Assembly: GCF_007795095.1 (NCBI RefSeq) | Contig: NZ_CP042218.1 | Location: forward strand, 1,736,001 to 1,800,000 | Length of the DNA: 64,000 nt | Source of the DNA: Luteimonas granuli | GTDB taxonomy: Bacteria; Pseudomonadota; Gammaproteobacteria; Xanthomonadales; Xanthomonadaceae | Direction of reading: 5' to 3' | In this document: in pieces, positions 22,181 to 32,010 of the stretch | Position numbering within the stretch: the first letter of the stretch is position 1 | Layout of the letters: every line of letters begins with the position of its first letter | Position numbers and translations under genes: made by a program | Notes under the pieces: generated by a model | What the model saw: the letters and a program-made list of their open reading frames with translations, nothing else | The model's database searches: none | What the model was told of the DNA's origin: nothing

Positions 22181-23241
22181 GCGGGAGCTGGAAGCAGCGC
22201 CGCGAGGGCGGCGGCCTGTTCGCGCTGTCGCTGCTGCGCAGCCTGAGCCTGCGCGGCGGCCGCGGCCTGGCGCGCCTGCTGCTGTATCCGATCACCCTGT
22301 ATTTCCTGGTCCGCCGCGCCGAGGAACGCCGCGATTCGCGCGCCTACCTCGCCCGCGTGCTCGGCCGCCCCGCGCGCCTGCGCGATGTCGCGCGACACAT
22401 CCACACCTTCGCCGCCACCATCCTCGACCGCGTGTTCCTGCTCGGCGGGGACATGCACCGCTTCGACATCCGCGTCAGCGGCCTTGATACGCTGCACGCC
22501 GCGCTCGATCGCGGCCAGGGCGTGCTGGTGTTCGGCTCGCACCTGGGGAGCTTCGAAGTGCTGCGCGTCCTCGGCCGGCAGCGGCCGGAGCAGAAGATCC
22601 GCGTGGTCCTGGACAAGGCGCACAGTCCGGCCGTCACGCAGCTGCTCGACGCGCTCAACCCCGAGATCGCGGCCTCGGTGATCGACGCCGGCCAGGACGG
22701 CCCGGCGATCATGTTCGAGATCCAGAAGGCGGCGTCCGAGGGTGCCCTGGTGGCGCTGCTGGTCGACCGCACGCAGCCCGGCGAAGCGTCGACGGAGGCC
22801 CCGTTCCTCGGGACCGGGGCGCAGTTCCCGGTGGCCCCGTGGCTGCTGGCGGCGGTGCTGAAGGTGCCGGTGCAGCTGGCCTTCGGCCTGTACCGCGGCG
22901 GCAACCGCTACGATCTCGTGTTCGAGCCCTTCAGCGACGGCATCGACATCCCGCGACGAGAGCGCGCGACGGCGGTGCCGGCGCTCATCCGGCGTTATGC
23001 GGCGCGGCTCGAACATCACGTGTGCGATGCGCCGTTCAACTGGTTCAACTTCTACGACTTCTGGGGCGACCGTGAGCACAGCCGAAGCCAGCAGGACGCC
23101 ATGCCGTGCGACGACAGGCCGGACGCGTCCGCACCGCAGGGACAGGCGCATTCCAGTCGCTCGCCGGACGTGGCCGTGGGCAGGCCTGCTGCTGGCGGCG
23201 ATGACGCTGTCCTCGGCCGCGCAGCCGGCGGCGGTCGATAG
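22177..23241 (+). CDS. LpxL/HtrB-like lipid acyltransferase (3' end probably frameshifted)
   Basis: The protein is normal to about residue 297 (LGSFEVLRVLGR, VVLDKAHSP, LLVDRTQPG, DAPFNWFNFYDFWG). It resembles LpxL-type acyltransferases found in aryl polyene clusters. The open frame then runs 55 residues further through the start of the LolA-like gene, giving an unusual overlap of 170 bp. One extra G in the GGGG at 23063-23066 would end the protein FWGRP with TGA at 23073-23075, overlapping the GTG of the next gene as elsewhere in this operon. I infer that the printed 3' end is an artefact or a recent mutation. Confidence 0.75.
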   Translation: MSGSWKQRREGGGLFALSLLRSLSLRGGRGLARLLLYPITLYFLVRRAEERRDSRAYLARVLGRPARLRDVARHIHTFAATILDRVFLLGGDMHRFDIRVSGLDTLHAALDRGQGVLVFGSHLGSFEVLRVLGRQRPEQKIRVVLDKAHSPAVTQLLDALNPEIAASVIDAGQDGPAIMFEIQKAASEGALVALLVDRTQPGEASTEAPFLGTGAQFPVAPWLLAAVLKVPVQLAFGLYRGGNRYDLVFEPFSDGIDIPRRERATAVPALIRRYAARLEHHVCDAPFNWFNFYDFWGDREHSRSQQDAMPCDDRPDASAPQGQAHSSRSPDVAVGRPAAGGDDAVLGRAAGGGR

Positions 23242-23809
23242 CGCCTGGATCCTGGAGCGGCTGGCGCGACCCGCACCCGTGCGCACCCCGTTCGTGGAGC
23301 TGCGCGGGTCGGCCCTGCTCAAGGCGCCGCTGCGGATCGAGGGCGAGTACGCGCGTCCCGATGACGCGACCCTGGTGCGCGAGGTGCGTGCGCCCTACGC
23401 CGAGACCACCACCATCCGCGGCGACGAGGCCACCGTCGCCCGCGAGGGCCGCAGGCCGCGCACGTTCGCACTGTCGCGCGCGCCGGAGCTCGCGGGGCTG
23501 CAGGCCAGCTTCGGCGCGCTGCTTGCCGGCGACGCCGCGGCGCTGGGCCGCGACTACGGCATCGAGGCCAGTGGCGCGCGCGAAGACTGGACCCTGGTGC
23601 TGGTGCCGCGCGAGGCCGCGCTGGCCACCAGCGTCCGCGACATCACCCTGCGCGGCCGCGGGGCCGAACTGCGCTGCATCGAAACCCGGCCGGTGGAGGG
23701 CGAACCCCAGCGCACCCTGCTCGCCGGAGCCGCGCGCGCCGCGATCGCCGAGGGCGACGCGGCAGACCACGAGGCCCTGTGCCGCGACCCCGGCGCCGCG
23801 GCGCGATGA
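23072..23809 (+). CDS. LolA-like outer-membrane lipoprotein carrier family protein
   Basis: About 245 residues from GTG 23072. A signal-like hydrophobic stretch (WAGLLLAAMTLSSAAQPAA) lies near residues 36-54. A beta-rich body resembling LolA-type periplasmic carriers follows (LLKAPLRIEGEYARPDDATLVREV). Such proteins accompany aryl polyene exporters and may carry the lipid-linked pigment across the periplasm. The N-terminal 35 residues are basic and overlap the upstream acyltransferase frame, so the start is uncertain. The stop overlaps the exporter start (ATGA). Confidence 0.7.
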   Translation: MSTAEASRTPCRATTGRTRPHRRDRRIPVARRTWPWAGLLLAAMTLSSAAQPAAVDSAWILERLARPAPVRTPFVELRGSALLKAPLRIEGEYARPDDATLVREVRAPYAETTTIRGDEATVAREGRRPRTFALSRAPELAGLQASFGALLAGDAAALGRDYGIEASGAREDWTLVLVPREAALATSVRDITLRGRGAELRCIETRPVEGEPQRTLLAGAARAAIAEGDAADHEALCRDPGAAAR

Positions 23810-26241
23810 GCCCGGCGCGCCGCACCGCGCTCGCCCTGCTCTGGCTGGCCGCGCTGCTGGCCGCGGGCTGGGCCATCGGCCAGCGGCTGGAGCTTAGCGG
23901 CGACCTGCGGCGCTTCATGCCGGAGCCGCGCACGCCCGCGCAGGCGCTGCTCGTGGACGAACTGGGCGACGGCCCCGGTTCGCGGCTGCTGCTGCTGTCG
24001 CTCTCCGGCGCGGATCCGGAGACGCTGGCGGATCAGTCGAGGGCGCTGGCCGCGACGCTGGCCGGAAACCCGGACTTCGAGTTCGTCGCCAACGGCGCCG
24101 ATGCCGGCCTCGAGGCGGTGCCGGAGTCGCTGCGCCCCTACCGCTACCTGCTCTCGCCGACGCTCGACCACCGTCGCCTGGACGCGGAATACCTGGGCGA
24201 ACAGTTCGATGAACGCCTGCAGGACCTTGGTTCGCCGATGGCTGCGCTGGTGGAGCCCTTGCTGCCCGCGGATCCCACGCTGGAGATGCTCACCCTGGCC
24301 GAAGCCTGGCAGCCGAAGGCGGCGCCGCGACGGCTGCACGGCGTGTGGTTCGACACGGCGGGCGAAGAGGCCCTGTTGCTGGCGCAGACCCGCGCCGCGG
24401 GCTTCGACCCCAGTGCACAGCAGCGCGCGTACGACGCGGTGCATGCCGCCTTCGCCGACGTCGCAAGCGACAGCGGGGCCACGCTGCGGATGACCGGCCC
24501 GGGCGCGTTCTCGGTCGAGATCGGCGGCCGCACCGCGCGCGAGGCGCAGTGGATCGGCACCATCGACAGCATCGCGCTGATCCTGCTGCTGCTCGTCGCC
24601 TACCGCAGCTGGCGCGCACCGCTGCTGGGCGTGCTGCCGCTGGCCACGGCGGGACTCGCCGGGCTGGGCGCGGTGGCGCTGGCGTTCGAGGCGGTGCACG
24701 GCATCACCGTGGCCTTCGGCTTCACCCTGATCGGCGTGGTCCAGGACTATCCGATCCACTTCCTCAGCCAGCAGCGCGCGGGGATCAGCCCGCGCGACAA
24801 CGTGCGCGCGCTGTGGCCGGCGCTGCTGACCGGCGTGGTCGCGACCTGCATCGCCTACCTGACCTTCCTGTTCTCGGGCGTGGACGGGCTGCGGCAGCTC
24901 GCGGTGTTCACCATCTCCGCGCTGGCGGCGGCGGCGCTGGCCACGCGCTACGGGCTGCCGGCGCTGGTGGATCCGGCACCGCGCGACCTGGCCGGCTCGC
25001 GCGTGCTGCAGACGCTGTGGGGAGGCATCCAGCGCCTGCCGCGGCCGCGCTGGTCGCTGCTGCTGCTGGCCGCGGCCTGCGTGACGGTGCTGGCGACCGC
25101 GCGGGGTCCGTTCTGGGAGAACGACCTGTCGAAGCTGACTCCGGTGCCGACCGAGGGCATGGCGCTGGACGCGCGCCTGCGCCAGGAGCTGGGCGCGCCG
25201 GACGTGCGCTACATCGTGGTGATGCGCGGCGCTGACGCCGACGCCGCCCTGGCCGCGACCGAAGTGCTGCACCCGCGCCTGGACGCGCTGGTCGCCGAGG
25301 GCGCGCTCGACGGCTACGACAGCGCCGCGCGCTATCTGCCCTCCGCGGCCACCCAGCGCGCGCGGCAGCGGGCGCTGCCGGCGCCAGTGGAGTTGCGCGC
25401 CGCCCTCGACGCCGCGCTGGCGGGATCCCCGTTCCGCGCGGACGCCTTCGAACCCTTCCTGGCCGACGTCGAGCGCGCACGCACCGCGGAGCCGCTGCGT
25501 CCGGCCGATCTCGCCGGGACGCCGCTGGCGGCCACGGTCGAAGGCTTGCTGCTGCAGGGCGACGGCGCCGCGTCGGCCGCCGGCGGGAGCGCGGTCGCGG
25601 AAAGCGCGGCGAACGACGGCCACACCGCCGCCGGGACGCGAGGCGCCACGGCGCTGGTCTCGCTCAGCGGCCTGGAGGACGTGGACGCCGTGGTCCGCGT
25701 CGCGGCGGACGCAGGCGGCGAGCTGCTCGACATGAAGGCGGCGTCCGAGTCGCTGGTGGCCGAATACCGCGGCCGCGTGCTCGCCGCGCTGGCGGTCGCC
25801 GCGCTGCTGCTGGCGGCGACGGTGTGGATCGCGCTGCGCTCGCCCGGACGCGTCGTGCGCGTGCTGCTGCCGATGGCGCTGACCACCCTGGTGACCCTGG
25901 CGGTGCTGCGCGGCCTCGGCGTCGAACTCAACCTGTTCCACCTGGTGGCGCTGATCCTCGCCGCCGGCCTGGGCCTGGACTATGCGCTGTTCTTCGAGCA
26001 CGCCGGCGACCGCCGCGACGACCAGCTGCGCACCCTGCACGCGGTGCTGGTCTGCAGCCTGATGACCCTGCTGGTGTTCAGCCTGCTGGCGCTGTCCTCG
26101 ATCCCGGTGCTGCGCGCGATCGGCGGCACGGTGGCCATCGGCGTGCTGTCGAACTTCGTGCTCGCGCTGCTGGTCTCCCGCCACGACGCCGGCGCCGGGG
26201 CGGCGCCCGATGCCGTGGAATCCGCTGGAGGAAGCTCATGA
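23806..26241 (+). CDS. MMPL/RND-family exporter of the aryl polyene locus
   Basis: 811 residues. There are two repeats of a membrane helix, a large periplasmic domain and a five-helix bundle (helices at about 245-420 and 655-805). It matches the COG4258 MMPL-type exporter seen in aryl polyene clusters. Typical segments are FTLIGVVQDYPIHFLSQQ and LILAAGLGLDYALFFEHA. It probably moves the pigment-lipid from the inner membrane. It is translationally coupled on both sides by ATGA overlaps. Confidence 0.88.
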   Translation: MSPARRTALALLWLAALLAAGWAIGQRLELSGDLRRFMPEPRTPAQALLVDELGDGPGSRLLLLSLSGADPETLADQSRALAATLAGNPDFEFVANGADAGLEAVPESLRPYRYLLSPTLDHRRLDAEYLGEQFDERLQDLGSPMAALVEPLLPADPTLEMLTLAEAWQPKAAPRRLHGVWFDTAGEEALLLAQTRAAGFDPSAQQRAYDAVHAAFADVASDSGATLRMTGPGAFSVEIGGRTAREAQWIGTIDSIALILLLLVAYRSWRAPLLGVLPLATAGLAGLGAVALAFEAVHGITVAFGFTLIGVVQDYPIHFLSQQRAGISPRDNVRALWPALLTGVVATCIAYLTFLFSGVDGLRQLAVFTISALAAAALATRYGLPALVDPAPRDLAGSRVLQTLWGGIQRLPRPRWSLLLLAAACVTVLATARGPFWENDLSKLTPVPTEGMALDARLRQELGAPDVRYIVVMRGADADAALAATEVLHPRLDALVAEGALDGYDSAARYLPSAATQRARQRALPAPVELRAALDAALAGSPFRADAFEPFLADVERARTAEPLRPADLAGTPLAATVEGLLLQGDGAASAAGGSAVAESAANDGHTAAGTRGATALVSLSGLEDVDAVVRVAADAGGELLDMKAASESLVAEYRGRVLAALAVAALLLAATVWIALRSPGRVVRVLLPMALTTLVTLAVLRGLGVELNLFHLVALILAAGLGLDYALFFEHAGDRRDDQLRTLHAVLVCSLMTLLVFSLLALSSIPVLRAIGGTVAIGVLSNFVLALLVSRHDAGAGAAPDAVESAGGSS

Positions 26242-26684
26242 TCGGCCGTGCGGAGATCCTCGCGCTGGTGCCGCACCAGGGCGCGATGTGCCTGTGGGAC
26301 GACGTGCTCGAGGCCGACGCCGGGCGCATCGTCCTGCGCACCCGTACCCACCGCGATCCCGCGCACCCGCTGCGCAGCGGCGGCCGCTTGTCCGCGGTGC
26401 ACCTGTGCGAGTACGGCGCACAGGCGATGGCCGTGCATGGCGGCCTGCGTGCACGCGCCTCGGACGGCCAGGTGCGCCCCGGCATGCTGGTCGCGCTGCG
26501 CGGCGTCACCCTGCACCGCGCGCGCATCGACGACCTCGAAGGCTCCCTGGAGGGCGAGGCCGAGCTGCTGCTGGAAGGCGAGGCCAGCCAGCAGTACGTC
26601 TTCCGCGTCCACCACGCCGGCCTGCTGCTGGCCGAAGGCCGTGCGGCGGTGATGCTCGCCGACGCGGCGGCGATGCCGGGATAA
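26238..26684 (+). CDS. Hot-dog-fold 3-hydroxyacyl-ACP dehydratase-like protein
   Basis: 148 residues. The N-terminal LVPHQGAMCLWDDV resembles the ApeP/FabZ-like LxPHxxPM motif, with SAVHLCEYGAQAMAVHGGL as the central helix. It is the second dehydratase-like protein of the operon and starts inside the exporter stop (ATGA). It probably dehydrates ACP-bound intermediates. Confidence 0.8.
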   Translation: MIGRAEILALVPHQGAMCLWDDVLEADAGRIVLRTRTHRDPAHPLRSGGRLSAVHLCEYGAQAMAVHGGLRARASDGQVRPGMLVALRGVTLHRARIDDLEGSLEGEAELLLEGEASQQYVFRVHHAGLLLAEGRAAVMLADAAAMPG

Positions 26685-26691
26685 TCGACGC

Positions 26692-27486
26692 ATGAACCAG
26701 GACAGCACGCCCGCTCCGGACAGCCGCCCGCACCCCGCCACCGGACACGGTGGAGACGCGCGGCCTTCACGCCGCGCGCTCGTCACCGGCGGCAGCGGCG
26801 ACCTCGGCGGCGCGATCTGCCGCCAGCTCGCCGCCGACGGCCTGCACGTCATCGTGCATGCCAACGGAAACCTCGCGCGCGCGCAGCAGGTGGTCGCCGG
26901 GATCGTGGATGCCGGCGGCAGCGCCGAGGCCGTGGCCTTCGACGTCGCCGACGGCGAGGCCACCAGCGCCGCGATCGCGGCGCTGCTCGAACAGGGTCCC
27001 GTGCAGGTGGTGGTCAACAACGCCGGCATCCACGACGACGCGCCCATGGCGGGCATGTCCGACGCGCAGTGGCGCCGGGTCATCGATGTCTCGCTGCACG
27101 GCTTCTTCCATGTCACGCAGCCGCTGCTGCTGCCGATGGCGCGCACCCGCTGGGGCCGCATCGTCAGCGTGTCCAGCGTCGCGGCGGTGCTCGGCAACCG
27201 CGGCCAGGCCAACTACGCCGCGGCCAAGGCCGCGCTGCACGGTGCCTCCAGGTCGCTGGCACGCGAGATGGCCAGCCGCGGCATCACCGTCAACGTGGTC
27301 GCCCCGGGCGTGGTCGCCGGGCGCATGGCCGCGGACGCGTTCCCGCCCGAGGCCGTGAAGCAGATGGTGCCTGCCGGTCGTGCCGGCACCCCGGACGAGG
27401 TCGCGGCGGTCGTGCGCTTCCTGTGTTCCGAGGCGGCGAGCTACGTCACCGGGCAGGTCATCGGCGCCAATGGCGGGATGGCCTGA
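26692..27486 (+). CDS. 3-oxoacyl-ACP reductase, FabG-like SDR
   Basis: 264 residues. It is a short-chain dehydrogenase with LVTGGSGDLGGAI (NADPH fold), NNAGIHDD, catalytic Ser in VSVSSVAA, and YAAAK (Tyr/Lys). About 28 extra residues precede the fold. It reduces 3-oxoacyl-ACP in polyene elongation. It is the last gene of the plus-strand operon; the ketosynthase genes expected next to it lie about 13 kb away on the other strand. Confidence 0.9.
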   Translation: MNQDSTPAPDSRPHPATGHGGDARPSRRALVTGGSGDLGGAICRQLAADGLHVIVHANGNLARAQQVVAGIVDAGGSAEAVAFDVADGEATSAAIAALLEQGPVQVVVNNAGIHDDAPMAGMSDAQWRRVIDVSLHGFFHVTQPLLLPMARTRWGRIVSVSSVAAVLGNRGQANYAAAKAALHGASRSLAREMASRGITVNVVAPGVVAGRMAADAFPPEAVKQMVPAGRAGTPDEVAAVVRFLCSEAASYVTGQVIGANGGMA

Positions 27487-27501
27487 AGGAAGAGTTCCCT
27501 G

Positions 27502-28110
27502 TCAGCCACTGACGCGCCCAACCAGGTCTGCGAGAAAACCGGACTTCTGGAGCCAGGCAGCCGCGGCCAGGTTGAGGACGACGGTAATCCAGAAGACGAG
27601 CTGGAATGACCGCTTCGCAGTCTTGTGTCGGAACTGTTGCTGGGCAATCAGCGCCCCGGGCCACCCTCCAAGCAGGTCCATGAGGTGCAGGCTGGCTTCC
27701 GGAGTGCGTTGCGCATTGCGCTGGGCCGCCACCTTGTCGGACCTGTACATGAGGTAGGACACGACGCTGAGTGCAAGATACGCCGCTACCAGGAGCCCCG
27801 GGACGAGGCCGATCGCAGCCGCAGCAATGCCGCTGACCAAGGCGCAGGCGCCAACGGCCGCCCTTGGAACGCGAGAAGGAGCTCGTGGCACTTCGATTCT
27901 CTGCCCCGCGTGACGGATCTGCCGGGCACTGGTCCGGCCTCGCTGGTCAACGCTGGGGAGGTAGGAAATCATGTCGCCGGCAACGGGCCGCCGCGAGCCA
28001 CGCTGGAACTCGTTGATATGGACGAACGCGCGAGTACCGCCACCGTGGGGTACCACGAAGCCGAAGCCTTTGTCGTCGTTCCAATCCGTGATCCGACCTG
28101 CAAGTCGCAT
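27502..28110 (-). CDS. Cold-shock-domain and DUF1294 membrane protein
   Basis: 202 residues. The N-terminal cold-shock domain (about 1-65; GRITDWNDDKGFGFV, RAFVHINEF) is followed by membrane helices and the DUF1294 signature YLMYRSDKVAAQRNAQRTPEASLHLM with GGWPGALIAQQQFRHK. The fusion is known in proteobacteria, with no defined function. It is convergent with the polyene operon, 15 bp from the FabG stop, at the left edge of the accessory island. Confidence 0.88.
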   Translation of the reverse strand: MRLAGRITDWNDDKGFGFVVPHGGGTRAFVHINEFQRGSRRPVAGDMISYLPSVDQRGRTSARQIRHAGQRIEVPRAPSRVPRAAVGACALVSGIAAAAIGLVPGLLVAAYLALSVVSYLMYRSDKVAAQRNAQRTPEASLHLMDLLGGWPGALIAQQQFRHKTAKRSFQLVFWITVVLNLAAAAWLQKSGFLADLVGRVSG

Positions 28111-28145
28111 TGATGCCTCCGTCAGCGGCTTCGGCTTGAACGCAT

Positions 28146-28466
28146 TCAGGCCTTCGCCTGTCGAGAACGAAACGCCAGCCGCCCCTTGCGAAGCAAACGC
28201 TCCGCGCGCATGACGTACGGGATGAACACCTTGTGCCCATCGTAGCGATAGAAGACGCGACAGGGCGGCTCCACGACCTGCCGATACCGTGACCGCCCAA
28301 GCTCCCGTGGGCGGCTGCCGCTTTCTGGATGATCAGCGAGTTGCTCGACATGAGCAAAGATGCGCTTGACCCGCTCCGCGGCAGCAACCCGGTCCTCCAA
28401 CGCGATGTAGTCGGCAATGGCATCCAGGTCGCTCAGGACTGATTCTGACCAGACTATTTCAGCCAT
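28146..28466 (-). CDS. ParE/RelE-superfamily toxin
   Basis: 106 residues. Family features: WSESVLSDLDAIADYIALED, ESGSRPRELGRSRYRQVVEPPCRVFYRYDGHKV and FIPYVMRAERLLRKG. Toxins of this group poison gyrase (ParE) or cleave mRNA on ribosomes (RelE). The start at 28466 overlaps the end of the antitoxin frame by 13 bases, as in a normal operon. The antitoxin is cut by an IS21-family element, so expression from the native promoter should be blocked, or driven from the IS. Confidence 0.85.
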   Translation of the reverse strand: MAEIVWSESVLSDLDAIADYIALEDRVAAAERVKRIFAHVEQLADHPESGSRPRELGRSRYRQVVEPPCRVFYRYDGHKVFIPYVMRAERLLRKGRLAFRSRQAKA

Positions 28467-28643
28467 CTGGCAAGGCGCTTCCTGGCTTGTGCATGAGTTG
28501 CCACGCGACCCTCGGCAATCGCCTGCTCTCCGCGTGCGATTCCCTCGAGCACGGTCATGCGCTGCAGCATGAGCTCGAAGCTCTCGACGTCCACGAGGTA
28601 CGCGCTCGGCAGGCCGTGCTGCGTGATGAGGATAGGCTCCTTG
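28454..28643 (-). pseudogene. Phd/YefM-type antitoxin, C-terminal fragment
   Basis: The fragment encodes EPILITQHGLPSAYLVDVES, then FELMLQRMTVLEGIARGEQA and ends RKRLARWLK-stop, a typical Phd/YefM antitoxin. It is separated from its N-terminal part (30592-30664) by the IS element. Joining the two parts and removing one CCTTG copy restores the frame (DKEPIL). Confidence 0.85.
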
Positions 28644-28715
28644 TGTCAACGCCGACTGAAATCTGACCCACTTTGGCCCGTTATCGCCGATTGAAATCTG
28701 ACCCACCTCGGGCGC

Positions 28716-30517
<1,802 letters not shown>

Positions 30518-30591
30518 AAGACCGCCATCCTCGCCCGGGTGGGTCAGATTTACATCGGCGCGGGTGGGTCAGTTTTACGTCGGCGGTGACA

Positions 30592-30664
30592 CCTTGTCCC
30601 GCTCGATATCGGAAAGGAGCTCGGTCGCCTGGCGCTTGAGGGTGGTAACGAGTTCCGTACGCAT
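30592..30664 (-). pseudogene. Phd/YefM-type antitoxin, N-terminal fragment
   Basis: It starts at ATG 30664 and encodes MRTELVTTLKRQATELLSDI then ERDK before the IS element. It continues in the fragment at 28454-28643. The DNA-binding N-terminal part of the antitoxin is separated from its toxin-binding C-terminal part. Confidence 0.85.
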
Positions 30665-30666
30665 GG

Positions 30667-30686
30667 AGTGACACTGCAGTATCACT
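30667..30686. promoter_or_regulatory. Palindromic operator in front of the antitoxin gene
   Basis: AGTGACACTGCAGTATCACT is a 20-bp palindrome with one mismatched pair, placed 2 bases before the antitoxin start. This is the position and form of an autoregulatory toxin-antitoxin operator. Binding by the antitoxin is inference. Confidence 0.55.
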
Positions 30687-30714
30687 CTGGGCCTGCGCAA
30701 GCGCATGGAAGAAA

Positions 30715-30786
30715 AGGCCTCAAAGCCCAGGCAAGGCGATCATGCACTCGGGGTTGACGGGGAGCTCCTTGCGGAATTGCCAGGGT
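30715..30786 (-). repeat. attC-like site g (degenerate)
   Basis: Similar along its whole length to site f (31529-31597): both contain CATGCACTCGG and TTGACGGG, then AGCTCCTT, CGGAATTG. Here the outer GTTAGGC box has decayed to GCCAGGG and the inner one to GGCCTCAAAGC, so it is probably inactive. The stop codon of the membrane protein gene lies inside it. Confidence 0.6.
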
Positions 30787-31159
30787 CCAACCACCGACTT
30801 GCCCCGATGTGTGTGAGAAAGGCGACGCCTACGCCGCCGGCAATGCTGTAGCCCATCACCGCGACGTCCAGCAGACCCACCAGCGCCCCGCCGATGGCGC
30901 CGGCGATAACCGCCTGGAACCATGTGGCGCGTTGCGACCGCCAGAACAACAGATAGATGGGAGGGGCAACCAGGAGTGCCGGGCCGGCGCCCGCAAGGAA
31001 AGCCACTGCGAATACACCCGCGGCAGCGCCCAGTGGGGTGAGCGGGACCGTCAAGCCTCCAACCCCCAGCCCAAACAGGAGAGCCATGGCCCCCGCAACG
31101 ATGAGCAGGGCCACGAGTGCGACCGCCGCAATCTTCAACAGTTGCCGGATCACATCCAT
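30740..31159 (-). CDS. Cassette gene: small membrane protein
   Basis: About 139 residues with four hydrophobic segments (LLKIAAVALVALLIVAGAMALL, FAVAFLAGAGPALLVAPPIYLL and two more). The last dozen residues (NSARSSPSTPSA) are translated from the attC-like site. ATG 31159 has only a weak ribosome-binding site, and the frame is open upstream to 31237. No family was recognised. Confidence 0.55.
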   Translation of the reverse strand: MDVIRQLLKIAAVALVALLIVAGAMALLFGLGVGGLTVPLTPLGAAAGVFAVAFLAGAGPALLVAPPIYLLFWRSQRATWFQAVIAGAIGGALVGLLDVAVMGYSIAGGVGVAFLTHIGASRWLDPGNSARSSPSTPSA

Positions 31160-31202
31160 TGGCCCATACCATATCAACGAATACGCCACGCCCGCGCTGC
31201 GC

Positions 31203-31322
31203 TCAAGCAAAGGCCTGGAACCCGTGTTCCAAGCCACCGTCCTCGCGTTGCTCCCTGAGCTCGGCCACCTCGACCAGGTGCCGCACGGCCTCGCGCTTCT
31301 GCTCCGGCCCTACAGTTTTTTT
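31203..31322 (-). pseudogene. Possible IS3-family transposase remnant
   Basis: The translated fragment KTVGPEQKREAVRHLVEVAE followed by LREQR resembles the start of IS3-family OrfB proteins, and it lies directly behind an AAAAAAAC run like an IS3 frameshift site. The reading then departs from the family and stops at 31203. No inverted repeats were found around it. Confidence 0.45.
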
Positions 31323-31528
31323 GTGGTGCCGCCGCATGACACGGCTGATCCCAGTGCATGGGCGAAACCGATGAATGAGAGAGGCCTTCGGGTGCGGTTT
31401 TTACCCTGGTCCGGATCAGCCCCGCCGATCCAACAAGACCGATTACGGAAGTGCAGTCTGGCAACGCTTCGATCACCCATCACTCTGGCCAGTGGCACCG
31501 CAGCGACCACAACAGGAGAACCGCAAAT
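31323..31528. other. Non-coding stretch inside the cassette array
   Basis: No convincing gene, hairpin or attC site was seen. Short open frames here have no ribosome-binding site and no recognisable protein. It may be left over from the insertion that delivered the transposase fragment next to it. Confidence 0.5.
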
Positions 31529-31597
31529 GCCTCAACGCCCGGGCAAGGAACTCATGCACTCGGAGTTGACGGGAAGCTCCTTACGGAATTGTTAGGC
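31529..31597 (-). repeat. attC-like site f
   Basis: Bounded on the plus strand by GCCTCAACGC and GTTAGGCC, about 69 bp. The inner part (CATGCACTCGGAGTTGAC) differs from the GCCGCGAAGCGGC core of sites a-e, so it is a second attC type. Site g is a decayed relative. Confidence 0.65.
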
Positions 31598-31603
31598 CAA
31601 CTC

Positions 31604-31918
31604 CTACCGAAGCTGCTCAACCCTGACAGCCTTGTCGATTCCTTCGACCTTCATTTTCCAACCGCCGCCGGATTGGTAGATCAGAACGTCTGGCATATAG
31701 GCGTAGTGGTAATGGTAGTAGTACTCGGTTTGAATCCAAATCTGGCCATTCATGAGCTTTACAACCGTCTCGCCCGCCCAACCCTCGAACTCGCCATCGA
31801 CTTGGGACTCAATTACGGACTGTGCGATCGCTGTGGAAGGGTAGATGGCAGACACAAGAGCGCCGCCTACTAGAGCGGCGGACAGTGCGAGCGAGAAAAT
31901 GCCTTTTGTGCGATTCAT
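31604..31918 (-). CDS. Cassette gene: small exported protein of a recurrent cassette family
   Basis: 104 residues. A signal peptide (SLALSAALVGGALVSAIYPSTAIA) precedes a compact domain with FEGWAGETVVKLMNGQIW, YYYHYHYAYMPDVLIYQSGG. The tyrosine/histidine-rich pattern is one I recognise from small hypothetical proteins often found in integron cassettes. The function is unknown. The gene fills almost the whole cassette between attC e and f. Confidence 0.8.
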   Translation of the reverse strand: MNRTKGIFSLALSAALVGGALVSAIYPSTAIAQSVIESQVDGEFEGWAGETVVKLMNGQIWIQTEYYYHYHYAYMPDVLIYQSGGGWKMKVEGIDKAVRVEQLR

Positions 31919-31938
31919 TGTGGAATCCCCCCCTGTTG

Positions 31939-31998
31939 GCCTAACGCCAGAATTAAGCCGTGCCGCGAAGAGGCATCGGCTTGAATGACTTGTTAGGC
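31939..31998 (-). repeat. attC site e
   Basis: 60 bp, on the plus strand GGCCTAACGCC ... GCCGTGCCGCGAAGAGGC ... GACTTGTTAGGC. It is nearly identical in its arms to sites a-c. The stem loop has GAAGAGGCA in place of GAAGCGGC. Confidence 0.85.
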
Positions 31999-32010
31999 AT
32001 GCGTGCGCGT

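Noticed and set aside
28111..28150. Possible attC end behind the toxin gene (GCGGCTTCGGCTTGAACGC)
   Set aside because: Resembles half of an attC core but lacks a GTTAGGC box and a matching second arm; too weak to call.
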